A stretch of 64,000 nt of DNA from the NCBI GenBank assembly GCA_963970005.1, contig CAXAMN010022695.1, positions 1,397,442 to 1,461,441 of the forward strand, given 5' to 3'. The notes under the pieces were generated by a model, which was given only the letters and a program-made list of their open reading frames with translations, did no database searches and had not been told where the DNA came from. This document shows, one piece after another, positions 54,593-64,000 of the stretch (position 1 is its first letter; the number at the start of each line of letters is the position of its first letter). Source of the stretch: Durusdinium trenchii (lineage: Eukaryota; Sar; Dinophyceae; Suessiales; Symbiodiniaceae). The position numbers and the translations under genes are program-made.

Positions 54593-54808
54593 TTGAAAAA
54601 AACAGCGCCAGCGTGGATTTCTGTGCTCCGGACCGGTCCGGATCGTCAGACCTCCCAGGGAACCGTCGCGCTCGCGCGCGCGCCCGATGGATCAGTGGCT
54701 CCGGTGAGCGATACTCGCGATGGTGGTAGTACTTGGGCCGTGGATCAATGCCTCGATCGCCGGAGTGGGGAGAGCTCTGCACGAGGTCGTGCACGGCACC
54801 GGAGGTAG
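54593..54808 (+). CDS. candidate coding block, strand unclear
   Basis: The plus strand reads WISVLRTGPDRQTSQGTV, ALARAPDGSVAP up to a GTGAGC donor (54705). The minus strand is open for 190 codons (55157-54585) across the same bases and beyond (NKHHEHIPAVPNGCYAWS). Both are possible. The minus frame is the longest minus ORF in the window but has mixed composition. Confidence 0.25.
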   Translation: MKKTAPAWISVLRTGPDRQTSQGTVALARAPDGSVAPVSDTRDGGSTWAVDQCLDRRSGESSARGRARHRR

Positions 54809-55159
54809 TGATTGGTTTGCAGATGGGTGTGTGATTGGAGACCCCGCCAACCAGTGAGTGTTGGCCCATGAAAGGCCGGAACCAGATGTCCAAACATGTC
54901 CAAAACCGCCCGGAGCTGAAGCTCCAAGCATAGCACCCGTTTGGAACTGCTGGGATGTGTTCATGGTGTTTGTTTCGAACGAACCACGTGACTGGGAGTG
55001 TTGAAATGGGATCCCAGGTAAATTCTCTGTGCCACGCATCTCTGTTGCCCGATCTAATCAATGGTAGCTGGAGATTTGTCGCAAGGATGGGTGTTAAAGT
55101 TGAAACCGCTTGCCTGCCAATAGGAATTGACTGGGTAACCTCGCCACGAGATATCATGA

Positions 55160-56260
55160 CAGCACCCTATCCTCCCCAAGGCCCTAGGACTCCAACTACC
55201 TCCGTTTCCAAGGTGCTTGGGGTTAGGTGGTTGGGGTTCTAAGTACCTTCTGAAGCTCTGGGCCAGGAGCCCTAGGTGAGGACAACATTCATTTCACTGG
55301 ACTTCTTCTAAAGATAGAGAACTAAAGAAAAAGGAGAAGAAGAAGAAGAAACTAATTATAAAATAGTAAAAATACGAACATGAAGAAGAAACAGGTTGAG
55401 TTTTTTGTTTGCATCCCAGAGGCGAAGGTGGAGCCACGCAACGCCTGAGCCCTCAGTGCTCACCCAGAAGGGCGCCTAGTGTTCGTTCGGACACGGTGGA
55501 AGACCCGACCCGTCGGCCTCCGCAGGCCCTGCTGTTTGTGTATAACAATCTTGGAGTAGAATATCAATCAACCAATCCAAAAACATGACCAGCTTCCCAT
55601 GTCTTTCATTGAGTTTTCCCAATATTTCGATCTAGTCCAGGATGACTATAGTCTTTTGGTGGACAAAATGAGGGAATCAAGAAAAAGACATCCAGGTGCC
55701 AGGTCCTGCCAAATATTCTAAGTCTTAATCCTGAAGATGAGCTGCAGCTGCTGGTGCTGAAATTTTGTGCTGGGTTTCTGGATCTTGGCGGTCCTTAGAG
55801 TCTTAGACCTTTCACTGGCTCGAATTCATCAATCTTCCAGGTGTGTATTCCTCTAGGAGAGCTGGACATATGTTTTCTGCCTAAGACCAGCTACCAAGGC
55901 TACCTAGATTACCAGAAACATATCTTGGATGCCACAGGCAGAGTACAAAGGATACGAGTACACATTTTGGTAGAAAGAATACATCGTGATTTCCACCACT
56001 TGCGTCAAGGCGATTCGAAACAACATTGTATCTCTTTAGGAACCAACTATGTTACATGCTAACGCTCTTTTTACTCCTGACATCTCCTGAGTTTGCGTTT
56101 ACTAGATCTCTTAGTTTTCGGTGGCTAGCGGAGACTGTGAGCGTCGTTTTCGGTGGCTACAGGAGACCCCCTGGGCGTGAGTGAATTGCGAAGTTGCAGG
56201 GCGGCTCTCAAACCTGAACCCCCTCAGCTTGTGAAACTCCAGTCACACGAAAGGCAAAAA
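55160..56260. other. no supported gene
   Basis: A purine tract (GAGAAGAAGAAGAAG) lies at 55329-55350. Motif AAGTACCTTCTGA is at 55235. A 73-codon plus frame (55841-56062) contains LGELDICFLPKTSYQGYL, a weak candidate. Confidence 0.4.
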
Positions 56261-56263
56261 GAC

Positions 56264-56387
56264 CTCCCGGCCCGTCCTGTGGATTCTGCTCCAAGCGCTT
56301 TTCGATCTCCTGCCCTAAGGTTTTCCATGCTGCATGATGCTGGGCAGATGGCGCTCGCCGGATGAAAGCACCGAAGTGCTTGTAGTC
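56264..56387 (-). CDS. well-bounded candidate exon, helical
   Basis: The acceptor GACCCACAG|G and donor CGGGAG|GTCTTT on the minus strand bracket 124 bp: DYKHFGAFIRRAPSAQHH, AAWKTLGQEIEKRLEQNP, QDGPG. The second half is a clear amphipathic helix. The open frame extends upstream to ATG at 56417 and downstream to TGA at 56208, so a longer single exon is possible. The plus-strand alternative is poor. No family is assigned. Confidence 0.6.
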
Positions 56388-56389
56388 CT

Positions 56390-57640
56390 GTGGGTCCGCG
56401 TGTGACCCGCGCGACATGAGGCAACAACCAACCTACACACTTGCGTCTTCTGGGAATGGCTGTAGGCGAATCCCCAACACTCCAAGGAACTGGAATTGCC
56501 TACATTCAGCCCTGAATTCAACCCTCCTGATCAGTCCGGAGTGTCTCGGAATGGGCCCACCATCCAATATATTCCAATATCTTGGCTCACGATGAGAAAC
56601 CCAAGCATTCTCTTCCTCAACACTCGAAGATAGATGTTTCCGGGCTCTGAAGCCTCACTCAACCGAGTCTCCACTCAAGCCACGAGAGCTGCAACCAAAG
56701 GCTGAGCGGCTAGGTGTTGTGTTTGTGAGGAAATCATAGACATCTAATGACATCATATGACATCTACCTCTTTCACTCCTATCAGCATCACTGTCTTTCG
56801 ATGAGTTCACCACTTCTCGCCTCGGGCGAGGCCGTCGCTTGTGCTGGTGCGACCAAGGTGGAATCACCTCGCGAGTCTCAGCAGCCCTCAAGGCCCCGAC
56901 CGTCGGAGCGACCATTGGCCGTGAGCTATGCAACCCAAAGACTCCAACCTACAAGCGATGGCCTCCAGCCCATGGGCCTCCAACCTACAAGCGATGGCCT
57001 CCAGCCTTAAGAGCAAGCCAAATTTCTCCATGGGACCGGACGATTGACAAGGGGTCCACGTCCTCTTCTATACCCGAAGGCTGGCGCAGAAGTCTCAGAA
57101 GGTAGGGACAAATCCCAAAACCACCCACTCCAAACGCCTTGACACGGAGGTTTTAAGCCAGGTCGGCCAGAAGCCAAACAAAATCCCAAACAGGATACTT
57201 CCCTGCAGATTAACATGGAACCCAAAACCACTGGGTTGTAGTTGTAGCTGGTGAATTCTCAGGGTCCATCATCTTATTCGTCTACGGGGGGCCGGGGGGT
57301 ATCCCGACTCAATCCGCCCCACTCAGGCGAGTGAATCTGCTATCCCGCCCAATGTGCGCGGTCGCCAAAGTTGTGAAATTGACGTCGCCGGTGAACAAGT
57401 GTTGCAGATCTTGGAAAAGAATCCATCACCACTTCCATGGTTAAGGACGAAGGATGGTCAGGCGTTTAAAGGCAACTGGCGGGCGCATTGAGACGACCAA
57501 CTGCCCATTTGGCGAGACGCATTGGCCTTCAGAAGATTGTGCAGTTTTTGTTTACGAATTCGTGAATCACATCCAACAGCAACTTTGGAACTCGACTTAT
57601 TTTGACTCCCTTTGGTGTCACACAAGTTGGACGACCTGAC
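56390..57640. other. weak plus-strand block, otherwise intron-like
   Basis: Plus 56810-56940 reads GEAVACAGATKVESPRESQ, QPSRPRPSERPLAVSYA before running into the LEAIAIR-type repeat at 56942. No splice signals were found. Confidence 0.3.
56942..57006 (-). repeat. LEAIAIR-family repeat, reverse orientation
   Basis: CCAACCTACAAGCGATGGCC occurs twice, 36 bp apart. Confidence 0.8.
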
Positions 57641-57737
57641 GTTCAACACCAGATCTTGCTGCTTCACAGTTGATGATGTTTGTGTCCCGATATCGTTGAC
57701 CAAACTCTTCTTTGCTGCTATTTTGACAAATCCCGAC
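57641..57737 (-). CDS. candidate exon after strong acceptor
   Basis: TGTGTTTTCTTGGGCTAG|G and TTGAAC|GTCAGG on the minus strand bracket 97 bp: SGFVKIAAKKSLVNDIGT, QTSSTVKQQDLVLN. The frame stays open to 57458. A further protein-like minus block upstream (58004-57738; NCRLLGYATLPVIGIIGI, TESAEVATQSAVSCPTMV) may be the preceding exon. No family is assigned. Confidence 0.5.
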
Positions 57738-58004
57738 CTAGCCCAAGAAAACACATTTGGTTGAATGGATGTTTCTTGGACCAAAGCCAACGCACATTCC
57801 AAATACCAACTCCTTTGGTCTTTTCACCATCGTTGGACATGACACAGCAGATTGTGTAGCAACTTCCGCCGACTCTGTAATCCCAATAATCCCAATGACG
57901 GGCAAAGTAGCATACCCAAGCAACCGACAATTGTTGGTCATAATCGTGAAAATACCGTCTTGACCTTTATTGACAGCCTGAGGCACGGCACAGTATGCCA
58001 ACAA
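57738..58004 (-). CDS. candidate exon, hydrophobic strand region
   Basis: The minus frame reads GQDGIFTIMTNNCRLLGY, ATLPVIGIIGITESAEVA, CPTMVKRPKELVFGM, then a possible GTGCGT donor. The plus strand is also open (57757-57963, SFGLFTIVGHDTADCVAT). Minus is preferred because of the adjacent exon. Confidence 0.35.
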   Translation of the reverse strand: MLAYCAVPQAVNKGQDGIFTIMTNNCRLLGYATLPVIGIIGITESAEVATQSAVSCPTMVKRPKELVFGMCVGFGPRNIHSTKCVFLG

Positions 58005-58280
58005 AGCGCAAGCAAAAGCACATCAGTACCACCAGCTGGCAAAACACAGCAACTCTTTCACGAAAGGTTGTTATGCGCTGACGTTGTTTTTGGTCCCTCG
58101 TCGTGTGGTGCGGCTTTCAGCTAATGTCTAGCTAGTCGCACGGGTCTGGTATCACCTGGTGAAGTTGTTCTATTCTATGAACCGCCCTGGAGAAAATCTG
58201 GATGTGGTCAGGAAGTTCTGTCAGTCAGCGGCGTTGCGCAAAGTGAACACCTCTTGTTTTGCACAAATGTCCATACATAG

Positions 58281-58385
58281 TCAGGGAAGGAGGATTTGAA
58301 GGGCACGTTTAGTCATGGTGCAGTGTCCAAAAATATTGGTGGCCAGAACCATTGCTTGGTACAAGTAGAGGAAGTTGAAGAGTTT
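58281..58385 (-). CDS. possible terminal exon
   Basis: GATTCCTCTTTCAG on the minus strand is a good acceptor. It is followed by exactly 35 codons ending in TGA: KLFNFLYLYQAMVLATNI, FGHCTMTKRALQILLP. In-frame protein-like sequence continues past the stop (KQEVFTLRNAAD), so decay is possible. It is only 29 bp from the exon at 58415-58508, too close for a normal intron, so the two cannot both be right as drawn. Confidence 0.35.
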   Translation of the reverse strand, partial: KLFNFLYLYQAMVLATNIFGHCTMTKRALQILLP

Positions 58386-58414
58386 CTGAAAGAGGAATCA
58401 TCTCAGGCATAGAC

Positions 58415-58508
58415 CCTCGCCCTCGGTCCGGCCTCCTAAATTCGTGAAGGCTCGGGCCACTTCTTGGCCTTTGAATCCTTCCAAATACTCCGAGAAGGAC
58501 TCCGTGTC
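58415..58508 (-). CDS. candidate internal exon
   Basis: The acceptor AGCTCTTCACTGAG|G and donor GCGAGG|GTCTAT on the minus strand bracket 94 bp: DTESFSEYLEGFKGQEVA, RAFTNLGGRTEGE. Third positions are ~68% G/C. The open frame extends upstream to about 58590. No family is assigned. Confidence 0.55.
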
Positions 58509-58599
58509 CTCAGTGAAGAGCTTCGTTTGCGACACTCTTCCAGGCCAGAAGTGCTGAGATTGAGAATGGGCCACAAAAATTACCGCTCAGGAAATATAT

Positions 58600-60360
58600 T
58601 GCTGACATTGCGAACAAAACTACTTCAAGACTTTTGCAGACTTTAGATCTGAAACTCTGAACAATCTAACGAGTCTGACAGGTCTACAACTATGAATGCT
58701 TGATCTTTTCTACAAATCTGCACAGATTCCGGGCACCAGTTCTTGTCTGCCTCTACCAACCCTTTCTTTCATCTCAAAACCTGGCCATGTGGAGAAATCA
58801 CTTTCTTTGTTCCTCCTCCTCCTCCTCCTCCTCCTCCTCCTCCTCCTCCTCTGGTCCTAGCAGGTGTTCACATGGCACGACACTTGTTGCGGTGTTCATC
58901 TCCAATGCACAGCCTTGACTGTAAGAAAAAGGCAACCTGAACTGGGCATGGGAATGAGCATGAACAAACTATCCCGGGAGAAATAAGTAAACACATAATA
59001 GCTAGTAATTCAAGGTGTTGTTGTTTCGTGACAGACTGTCCAAACCTACCCAGTGTTTCCGTGCATTGGCCCCCCAAACTACCCTAAAGTGATAGTTTTG
59101 ATAGTGATATTCAATCATCTGGAGTATTGAGTGAGTGCATCAAAAATTATCAACACTATGAGATGAGACAGCACAAAGTAGGTCAGTTGGAGGTTCTATG
59201 GGAGCTCAGGGTGCCTCAAATTCAAGATGGGTAGGCGGAGAATGGTCCTATCCTGTCGAGGGTTTGATGGTCTTTTTTCACTCATCCATCTACCCCCTTC
59301 CGCACTAATGCTGCAGGCTGTCCGGAGATGCTCGGTCCAAATTTGCGCCCTCGATGATCACAAATTCAAATGGCCTTCGGTTTCAACCCTTCGGATTACC
59401 AAAAGGGTTTCTTCAAATTAAGAAGTGGCTGCAACGCACATGCCATTGATGCTGAACAACATTCGAATTACAGTATATATGTGTCCAATAAAAGGCTATA
59501 CTAAAGAGTTTGGCCCAAGATGCCCCAAGCATCCCATCTACTTCCTGAAAAAGTGATGGAGACATCGGAGGTCGATATGAGGGCCTCTTGGACCCCAGTT
59601 CACCCCCCAAACTCATATCACTACGTCAAAACAAAACATATCATATTCTGGAATCACCTCTCGCATATATAATACAACAAATGCACAACAAAAAAGACGC
59701 AAACTGAAACAAAGACAGGACATCTTTCAATAATTTTAACAAGACATCCTTCTCTTGAATCCTTCATCCGTCATACATTTTCCTCTAAAAATGTGGCCAA
59801 AACCACAGGCTGGCCACAAAGAGCTAGCTGCGTCGGAGTCGGCAGTTTCGTGGTTTTGTGAAGATGACGAGTCTGGCCTTCGCTCCTGGGTGGCAGAGCT
59901 CAAAGGAGAGCATTCCCAGTAGAAAGCCTTGAAAGGGCTCTCCTGCACCAGGTTGTTTTGCGCACATGTAAAGCCGTGTGTTCGAGGACGCACGAAGAAA
60001 GACAAACAGCTTGTCTGACATTTGGAAAGCTGTGTTCGAGGACGCACAAAAACAAACTATGTTTAATGCATTTTGTGCTTTTGTAGCCTTCTTGTGTCCA
60101 AATTTGCTGTAAACAAAAACCATCCGGCTGACCAATATGTGTCATTCTTGACGCCCTCTTGCCTTGCACTTTTGCCAAAACTGCTGTAAGAACAAAACTG
60201 CTGTAAGAAATCTTCCAGCAGACCTCTGTTTCAAGAGAACATTTATAAACCCCTTCTCCTCATTCGTCGGTTTTCAACCTTCTTTTCAGGCCCTTCTCTG
60301 CAATTCCGTCTCCAGTGTCTTCATGCTTAGGTCCAGTCACTTTCCTTGCTCTTTCTAAAG
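58600..60360. other. no supported gene
   Basis: It contains the (TCC)n tract at 58811 and a diverged ~52-bp tandem (GTTCGAGGACGCAC twice) at about 59970-60050. Frames over the tandem (CASSNTAFQMSDKLF) are by-products. Confidence 0.4.
58811..58852. repeat. (TCC)14 microsatellite
   Basis: An uninterrupted TCC run. Confidence 0.95.
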
Positions 60361-60599
60361 CAACGCCTTGGAACAAATCCAGTTTCAAAGGACAACGGCA
60401 ACGACATCAACAACCACAGAATCGGCGCGGGTCATTGCAGCAATCCGAAGGAACCTGGGACCTTTAAGAGGATCTGTGCTCGGCAACTCTTGCGCATGTT
60501 GTTTTCAAAAACTTTGTGGCAGCTCTTGTGTTTGCAGCCGCTGTGACGGTCATGAGCCATCAGCTTGCATATTCGGTAGAGAGAAAACCCAGTGCATGA

Positions 60600-61720
60600 A
60601 CTCACTTTCACTGTGGTGTTCCATGCTCCACTTTCTTGAGTGGCCTTCCATCGTCTGCGGCGAATGGTTCTTCGAAAACCGAGTCACAGTCTGTCACAGT
60701 GTCTGTCACAGTCTGTCAAGCCAAAGATTGACGTTCCCAAATCTTTCTTCCGAGCCTCGGACAGACCTCCGAGCCTCTGATGTTTATTGTGGCGTTCCCT
60801 CAAGAACTTTCTGGCTGGGTTAGTGGTGTTCCATCGTCAGATGTTGTGGAACGAAGAGTCTCGAGGTGGTTTACAGAGTACGCGCAGAAGAGAGACAAAG
60901 CTGAGAGCCATCCAGTTCTGGCCTGGCATGAAACTGTGTAATGGCGCACAGTGCAATCAGCGACTCATGTTCAAGGCTTTGAAGCGTGAATGAGCGTCAT
61001 GCTGCATGCACTGCTTCGTCCCTGTTCACAATGTTTCTGGCCGGTAAGACAGCAAGGCCCAGGTTCTTGGGAAAGTTTTCTAGGATTTGATTTGGGCAGT
61101 TGAGAAGAGGATCTATGACGCAACCCAAAAAGGGCTTGGACGAAGCCGCTCTTGCCACTTCCCCTTGGTGAAAACTACACTATCTTGGCAACCGTCTTGG
61201 ACAATGCGCACGGTCCGTCAACCCAAGTCCCCAACACTTTGTTGTGGACGGTTTTTTGTAGTGTTCCATCGTCGCTCATTGAAGCCCAATCGGAACATGC
61301 ATACGGGCTGTGGACCCATGCTCAGAACGGTTGACAAACATATGTTAAGGAACCCAATGTTGACAGGCCTCCTGGGCTGATGGTTGTTCATGTGGTGCTC
61401 CAACTTCCACGCCATGTTGCTGATCGTTTCGGTTTCTGGCGTTGATCGGTTTCCCGAGATCCGAGTCCTGTCATCCACAGTCAGTTCCACAGTCAAGTCC
61501 TCAATTAAGTGGATGACCGCGTCTTCCTTCCCATCGGTCTGATGATGATTGTGTATTTCAAGTGGCGTTCCATCTTCCACTGTTGTTGAAGCTTTAAGTG
61601 GTGTTCCAGCATCCACCGTTGAGCTTGAGAATGTACGTGGTCTGTCAATCATTATCCACTTTGTTGTTGATGGTTTTTTCTAGTGGCGTTCCATCTGTCA
61701 CTTCTGTTTCTGCAAACACT
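60600..61720 (-). CDS. repeated DGTPL coding modules, unknown protein
   Basis: The minus strand carries at least six related short modules: ETEVTDGTPLEKTINNKV (about 61705-61650), STVDAGTPLKAST, TTVEDGTPLEIHNHH (61652-61540), MSDDGTLQKTVHNKVLG (about 61280), TSDDGTPLTQP (about 60840) and ADDGRPLKKVEHGTP (about 60660). The first and fourth share D-G-T-x-L-x-K-T-x-x-N-K-V. A 144-codon frame (61652-61218) carries two modules plus IHLIEDLTVELTVDDRTR. Modules lie ~60-400 bp apart, either as a tandem duplication of an exon or a decayed coding repeat. No family is recognised. Confidence 0.4.
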
Positions 61721-61748
61721 GGCAGTACCTACTGGGCTTCGGACATCA

Positions 61749-61784
61749 AACCAAGGGTCCAAGGGTCCAAGGGTCCAAGAACTC
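61749..61784. repeat. 9-bp tandem (GTCCAAGGG)
   Basis: About four units of GTCCAAGGG. Confidence 0.9.
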
Positions 61785-62180
61785 CTACCCAAGGACGGTC
61801 CACCGCACATCGTCCACCGAACGTCCTGAAGGATGGAGGTGAGCTGCTCCTGGAACCTGGAAGCGGCGGTCTCTGGGCGCCCTCTGCCGAAGTGGATCGA
61901 ACACAACAACAAACCTGACCTTTGTACTTCGTTCTATAGGTGCAACACCGGTCCTTGGATCCCAAAGCCCGAAACATGTGGTCTCCTCAGCTTGGACATC
62001 CGGAACCGCAACACAGTTCAACAAGCAAGAATCAAAAGACCAGACGAATCCTTATGAAGTGAACACTTCAGGACCTGAAACATGAACAGGATGACTCTCT
62101 AGTATCCGTAGTACCCCCACAAACCCCACAAGCCCCTTGTTACTTATACAGCAACCCTGGCACCCACCCCAACCACCCCA
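61785..62180. other. open GC-rich piece, strand unclear
   Basis: Plus reads VLKDGGELLLEPGSGGLWA; minus reads RPETAASRFQEQLTSILQ. Either could be an exon. No splice signals decide. Confidence 0.3.
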
Positions 62181-62182
62181 AC

Positions 62183-62217
62183 CACCCAACCACCTGCAGC
62201 TCGCAGGTGGTTGGGTG
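62183..62217. other. perfect 15-bp stem, 5-nt loop
   Basis: CACCCAACCACCTGC (62183-62197) is the exact reverse complement of 62203-62217, loop AGCTC. It follows several CCAACCAC direct repeats (62150-62190). The minus frame over it continues into RRWVVDGVAPNHLRAAGG. Confidence 0.9.
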
Positions 62218-62749
62218 CTACACCATCCACCACCCACCTGCGCGCACCCGCGCGTCCGCTCTCGTGCGCAGCCTGGGAGTCTTCAGGAGACTCAAGGCGT
62301 CCGACCAGCTGACGGGCCTGGACCGTTCGTGGTGCGGGCCGGCGCCGCGTGTTTCCTGCGGTGGGGGTAGTTGGAGCTAGCGGGTTTGGGAGCTGGGAAT
62401 GGTGTTTTTCTTGAGGTGCCTGTTGTGCGACCTTGTTCAGCAACGCAACGATGGCACACTTGTGGAAATCATAATGATGTTCTTCGGTTCCTGGATCCCC
62501 GCTTCAACCCTGCACATGGTCAAACCGACTCGGATGAATATGTCTGAGTCTAAGTGACCGTAAGGTGAACCCTATACGGAGTCCTACCAGTGCTACTGCC
62601 AAGGATCAAAGGCTCCACAAATTTCAGTCCTGGTCATGACCCCTTGATGAGATGCACTCCCATGCCGTTTGCCTGGGAACAAAAAGACTCACCGAACCGT
62701 CCATCTGTTGGTTTTCAGACAATGGCCCGGCTGAGCCGGTGACCTGCAG

Positions 62750-63106
62750 GTGATCCACTTCGTCCCCAAAAGCGCGCACGAACTGCTCCATGCTTCGTCC
62801 CCCTTAGTCCCTTCGTTCCCGCCTTCCATGCTGGGTGTCATGGTGAAAGGACACTTTCCTCGGATCGATTTCCCACACATCGGTCCGCGTTGCGCGGAAA
62901 AAACCACGCAAGCTGGGCGCATCGCTTGCTTGCCCAAGCGCCCAAAAGAGCAGGATGGTGATAACAGTCCAAATTCAACTCTGTGTTGTTGGTGTCTTCT
63001 TGGGACATTGGGAAGGAAAAAGACGTCTTTGATACATGGATTCCTTGGGATCCCTTGGGCCTTGGAGCCTTACATTGATGGAGGCTCGTCGTTTCGGGTC
63101 GCATGA
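62750..63106 (+). CDS. candidate coding block (118 codons)
   Basis: The plus strand reads HFVPKSAHELLHASSPLV, LGVMVKGHFPRIDFPHIG, EKTTQAGRIACLPKRPKE. Third positions are ~64% G/C in the first 70 codons. A minus frame over 62840-62690 (LRGTKHGAVRALLGDEVD) competes. Boundaries are unknown. Confidence 0.3.
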   Translation: MIHFVPKSAHELLHASSPLVPSFPPSMLGVMVKGHFPRIDFPHIGPRCAEKTTQAGRIACLPKRPKEQDGDNSPNSTLCCWCLLGTLGRKKTSLIHGFLGIPWALEPYIDGGSSFRVA

Positions 63107-63302
63107 GATCCGCACGGGTTCGGTTCACAGTCCCTCCAAGGACATTCTGAGAAGGTCTTGGTTGTGGCTTTGGAGGTCCATACCTTTTGAGGAGGTACTT
63201 GGAACTCTACGGATATATAGTTAAGTTATACTTATTTAAACGATCAACGTGAATACTGTGGGGTTGTTTCTTTCGCGCCCCCCCCCAAAAACGTATACCC
63301 AC

Positions 63303-63452
63303 TCCCTGTGATGGCAACTGGCCAACTGCCTCAACGTGCTCACGACTGTCCAAGGCTTCATGGCTCTCGTCTCCCCCTCCCGCGCCAGGCGGCTGCACGG
63401 TCTTCGAAAGGTTCGCGATGCGGTGAAACGTCGGCGAAGCATCGGTGATAAC
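63303..63452 (-). CDS. candidate internal exon
   Basis: The acceptor ACTTGGTGGGAG|G and donor CAGGGA|GTGGGT on the minus strand bracket 150 bp: VITDASPTFHRIANLSKT, VQPPGAGGGDESHEALDS, REHVEAVGQLPSQ. About 68% of third positions are G/C. The frame is open upstream to 63620. A second minus frame (168 codons from 63742) overlaps but has poorer composition. No family is assigned. Confidence 0.5.
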
Positions 63453-63459
63453 CTCCCAC

Positions 63460-64000
63460 CAAGTGGAGAGAGTGGTCCGAGAGCTTGGTGATCCCCGGGT
63501 CCATGGAGGCATGCTGTGAGGAACGGCTTTGGACACTCTTGGATGTAGCGAACCTGAGAAGGGTCCAGTTGTACCTTCACCTGAGAAGGTCCGTGGATCT
63601 TGCTGATCCAGGAAATCCAAGCGGCGAAATGATGGATCTCATCTCTTGAGCTCTCTTGAGACGGCTGTGCTTTTTCTGGAAGGGAAACGGCAGGGTTCAA
63701 AGATGTCCAAAAAGACCATGTCACGAGTTCACAGTACTTCAACCACCAGGGTTTCGTCAGGTTTCGTCACAAGATCAAGGTTGTCAAACACTTACAAGCA
63801 GCTAGAGCACAAATGTTGACATAATAACAAAAGGACGTCAATATAAATATATATATATATGTTAGAGAGACGTTCCGCATTTATTTCGTTGCGCGTGTCA
63901 GTTCGCACAGAAACTAAACGTCCAGCCATTTAGTTTTTTTAGTTTTCTTTGTAAAACTACAGGGCTAGACTCCTGGACATTTAGTTTTTTTAGTTTTTTT
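63460..64000. other. no supported gene; T-rich end
   Basis: (TA)n at 63848-63860. Near the end CATTTAGTTTTTTTAGTTTT occurs twice (63928 and 63979), preceded by GTCCAG and CTGGA respectively. Confidence 0.5.

Overview
This window looks like nuclear DNA from a eukaryote, most probably a dinoflagellate of the Symbiodiniaceae type. That assignment is an inference. What is seen: no long open genes, many short GC-rich open blocks that look like single exons, abundant tandem and dispersed repeats, and two short runs of N (13267-13276 and 40879-40889) that mark scaffold gaps. The best exon candidates begin just after an AG followed by G (AG|G). As I recall, this acceptor context is reported for Symbiodinium introns. 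A 21-bp tandem repeat whose translation is the heptad LEAIAIR occurs at six places on both strands. No rRNA, tRNA, spliced-leader or CRISPR locus could be supported, and no complete gene could be assembled by eye.

Layout. 0-3.4 kb: a decayed MULE-like transposase on the minus strand and a 40-bp minisatellite. 3.4-9.3 kb: two copies of a ~370-420 bp repeat about 5.5 kb apart, bracketing frame-broken open blocks; this resembles an old LTR-type element. 9.8-12.4 kb: exon candidates, including one with a beta-propeller-like GG...DG..F.LP pattern. 12.5-13.7 kb: LEAIAIR array, a TTCATACAT-type minisatellite with an assembly gap, and two ankyrin-like exons. 13.7-27 kb: mostly intron-like or intergenic sequence with scattered minus-strand exon candidates and a trinucleotide tract. 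27-32.7 kb: plus-strand exons near 27.1-28.6 kb, then a run of minus-strand exons at 29-32.7 kb with good splice signals. 33.8-34.7 kb: a 180-residue ORF. 35.0-36.5 kb: a 42-bp coding-like minisatellite running into a CACTC-rich satellite. 36.5-38 kb: a minus-strand exon of about 330 bp with high third-position GC.

40.4-42.1 kb holds three copies of a ~400-bp element. The two complete copies carry an interleaved pair of inverted repeats (A-loop-B-TA-A'-B'). Arm lengths, loop and linker are conserved, while most arm bases differ and every difference is matched in the partner arm. This is the most striking signal in the window. 45.1-48.4 kb: a probable multi-exon minus-strand gene, including the best-supported exon of the window (45603-45762). 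48.5-51 kb: plus-strand exon candidates. 51-56 kb: sparse, with a T-poor minisatellite. 56.2-63.5 kb: further minus-strand exons, a tandem family of DGTPL-type coding modules, and a 15-bp perfect hairpin.

From about 29 kb to the right end most good exons lie on the minus strand, consistent with the unidirectional gene arrays known in dinoflagellates. Functions cannot be assigned for most exons. All exon boundaries are eye-called and untested.
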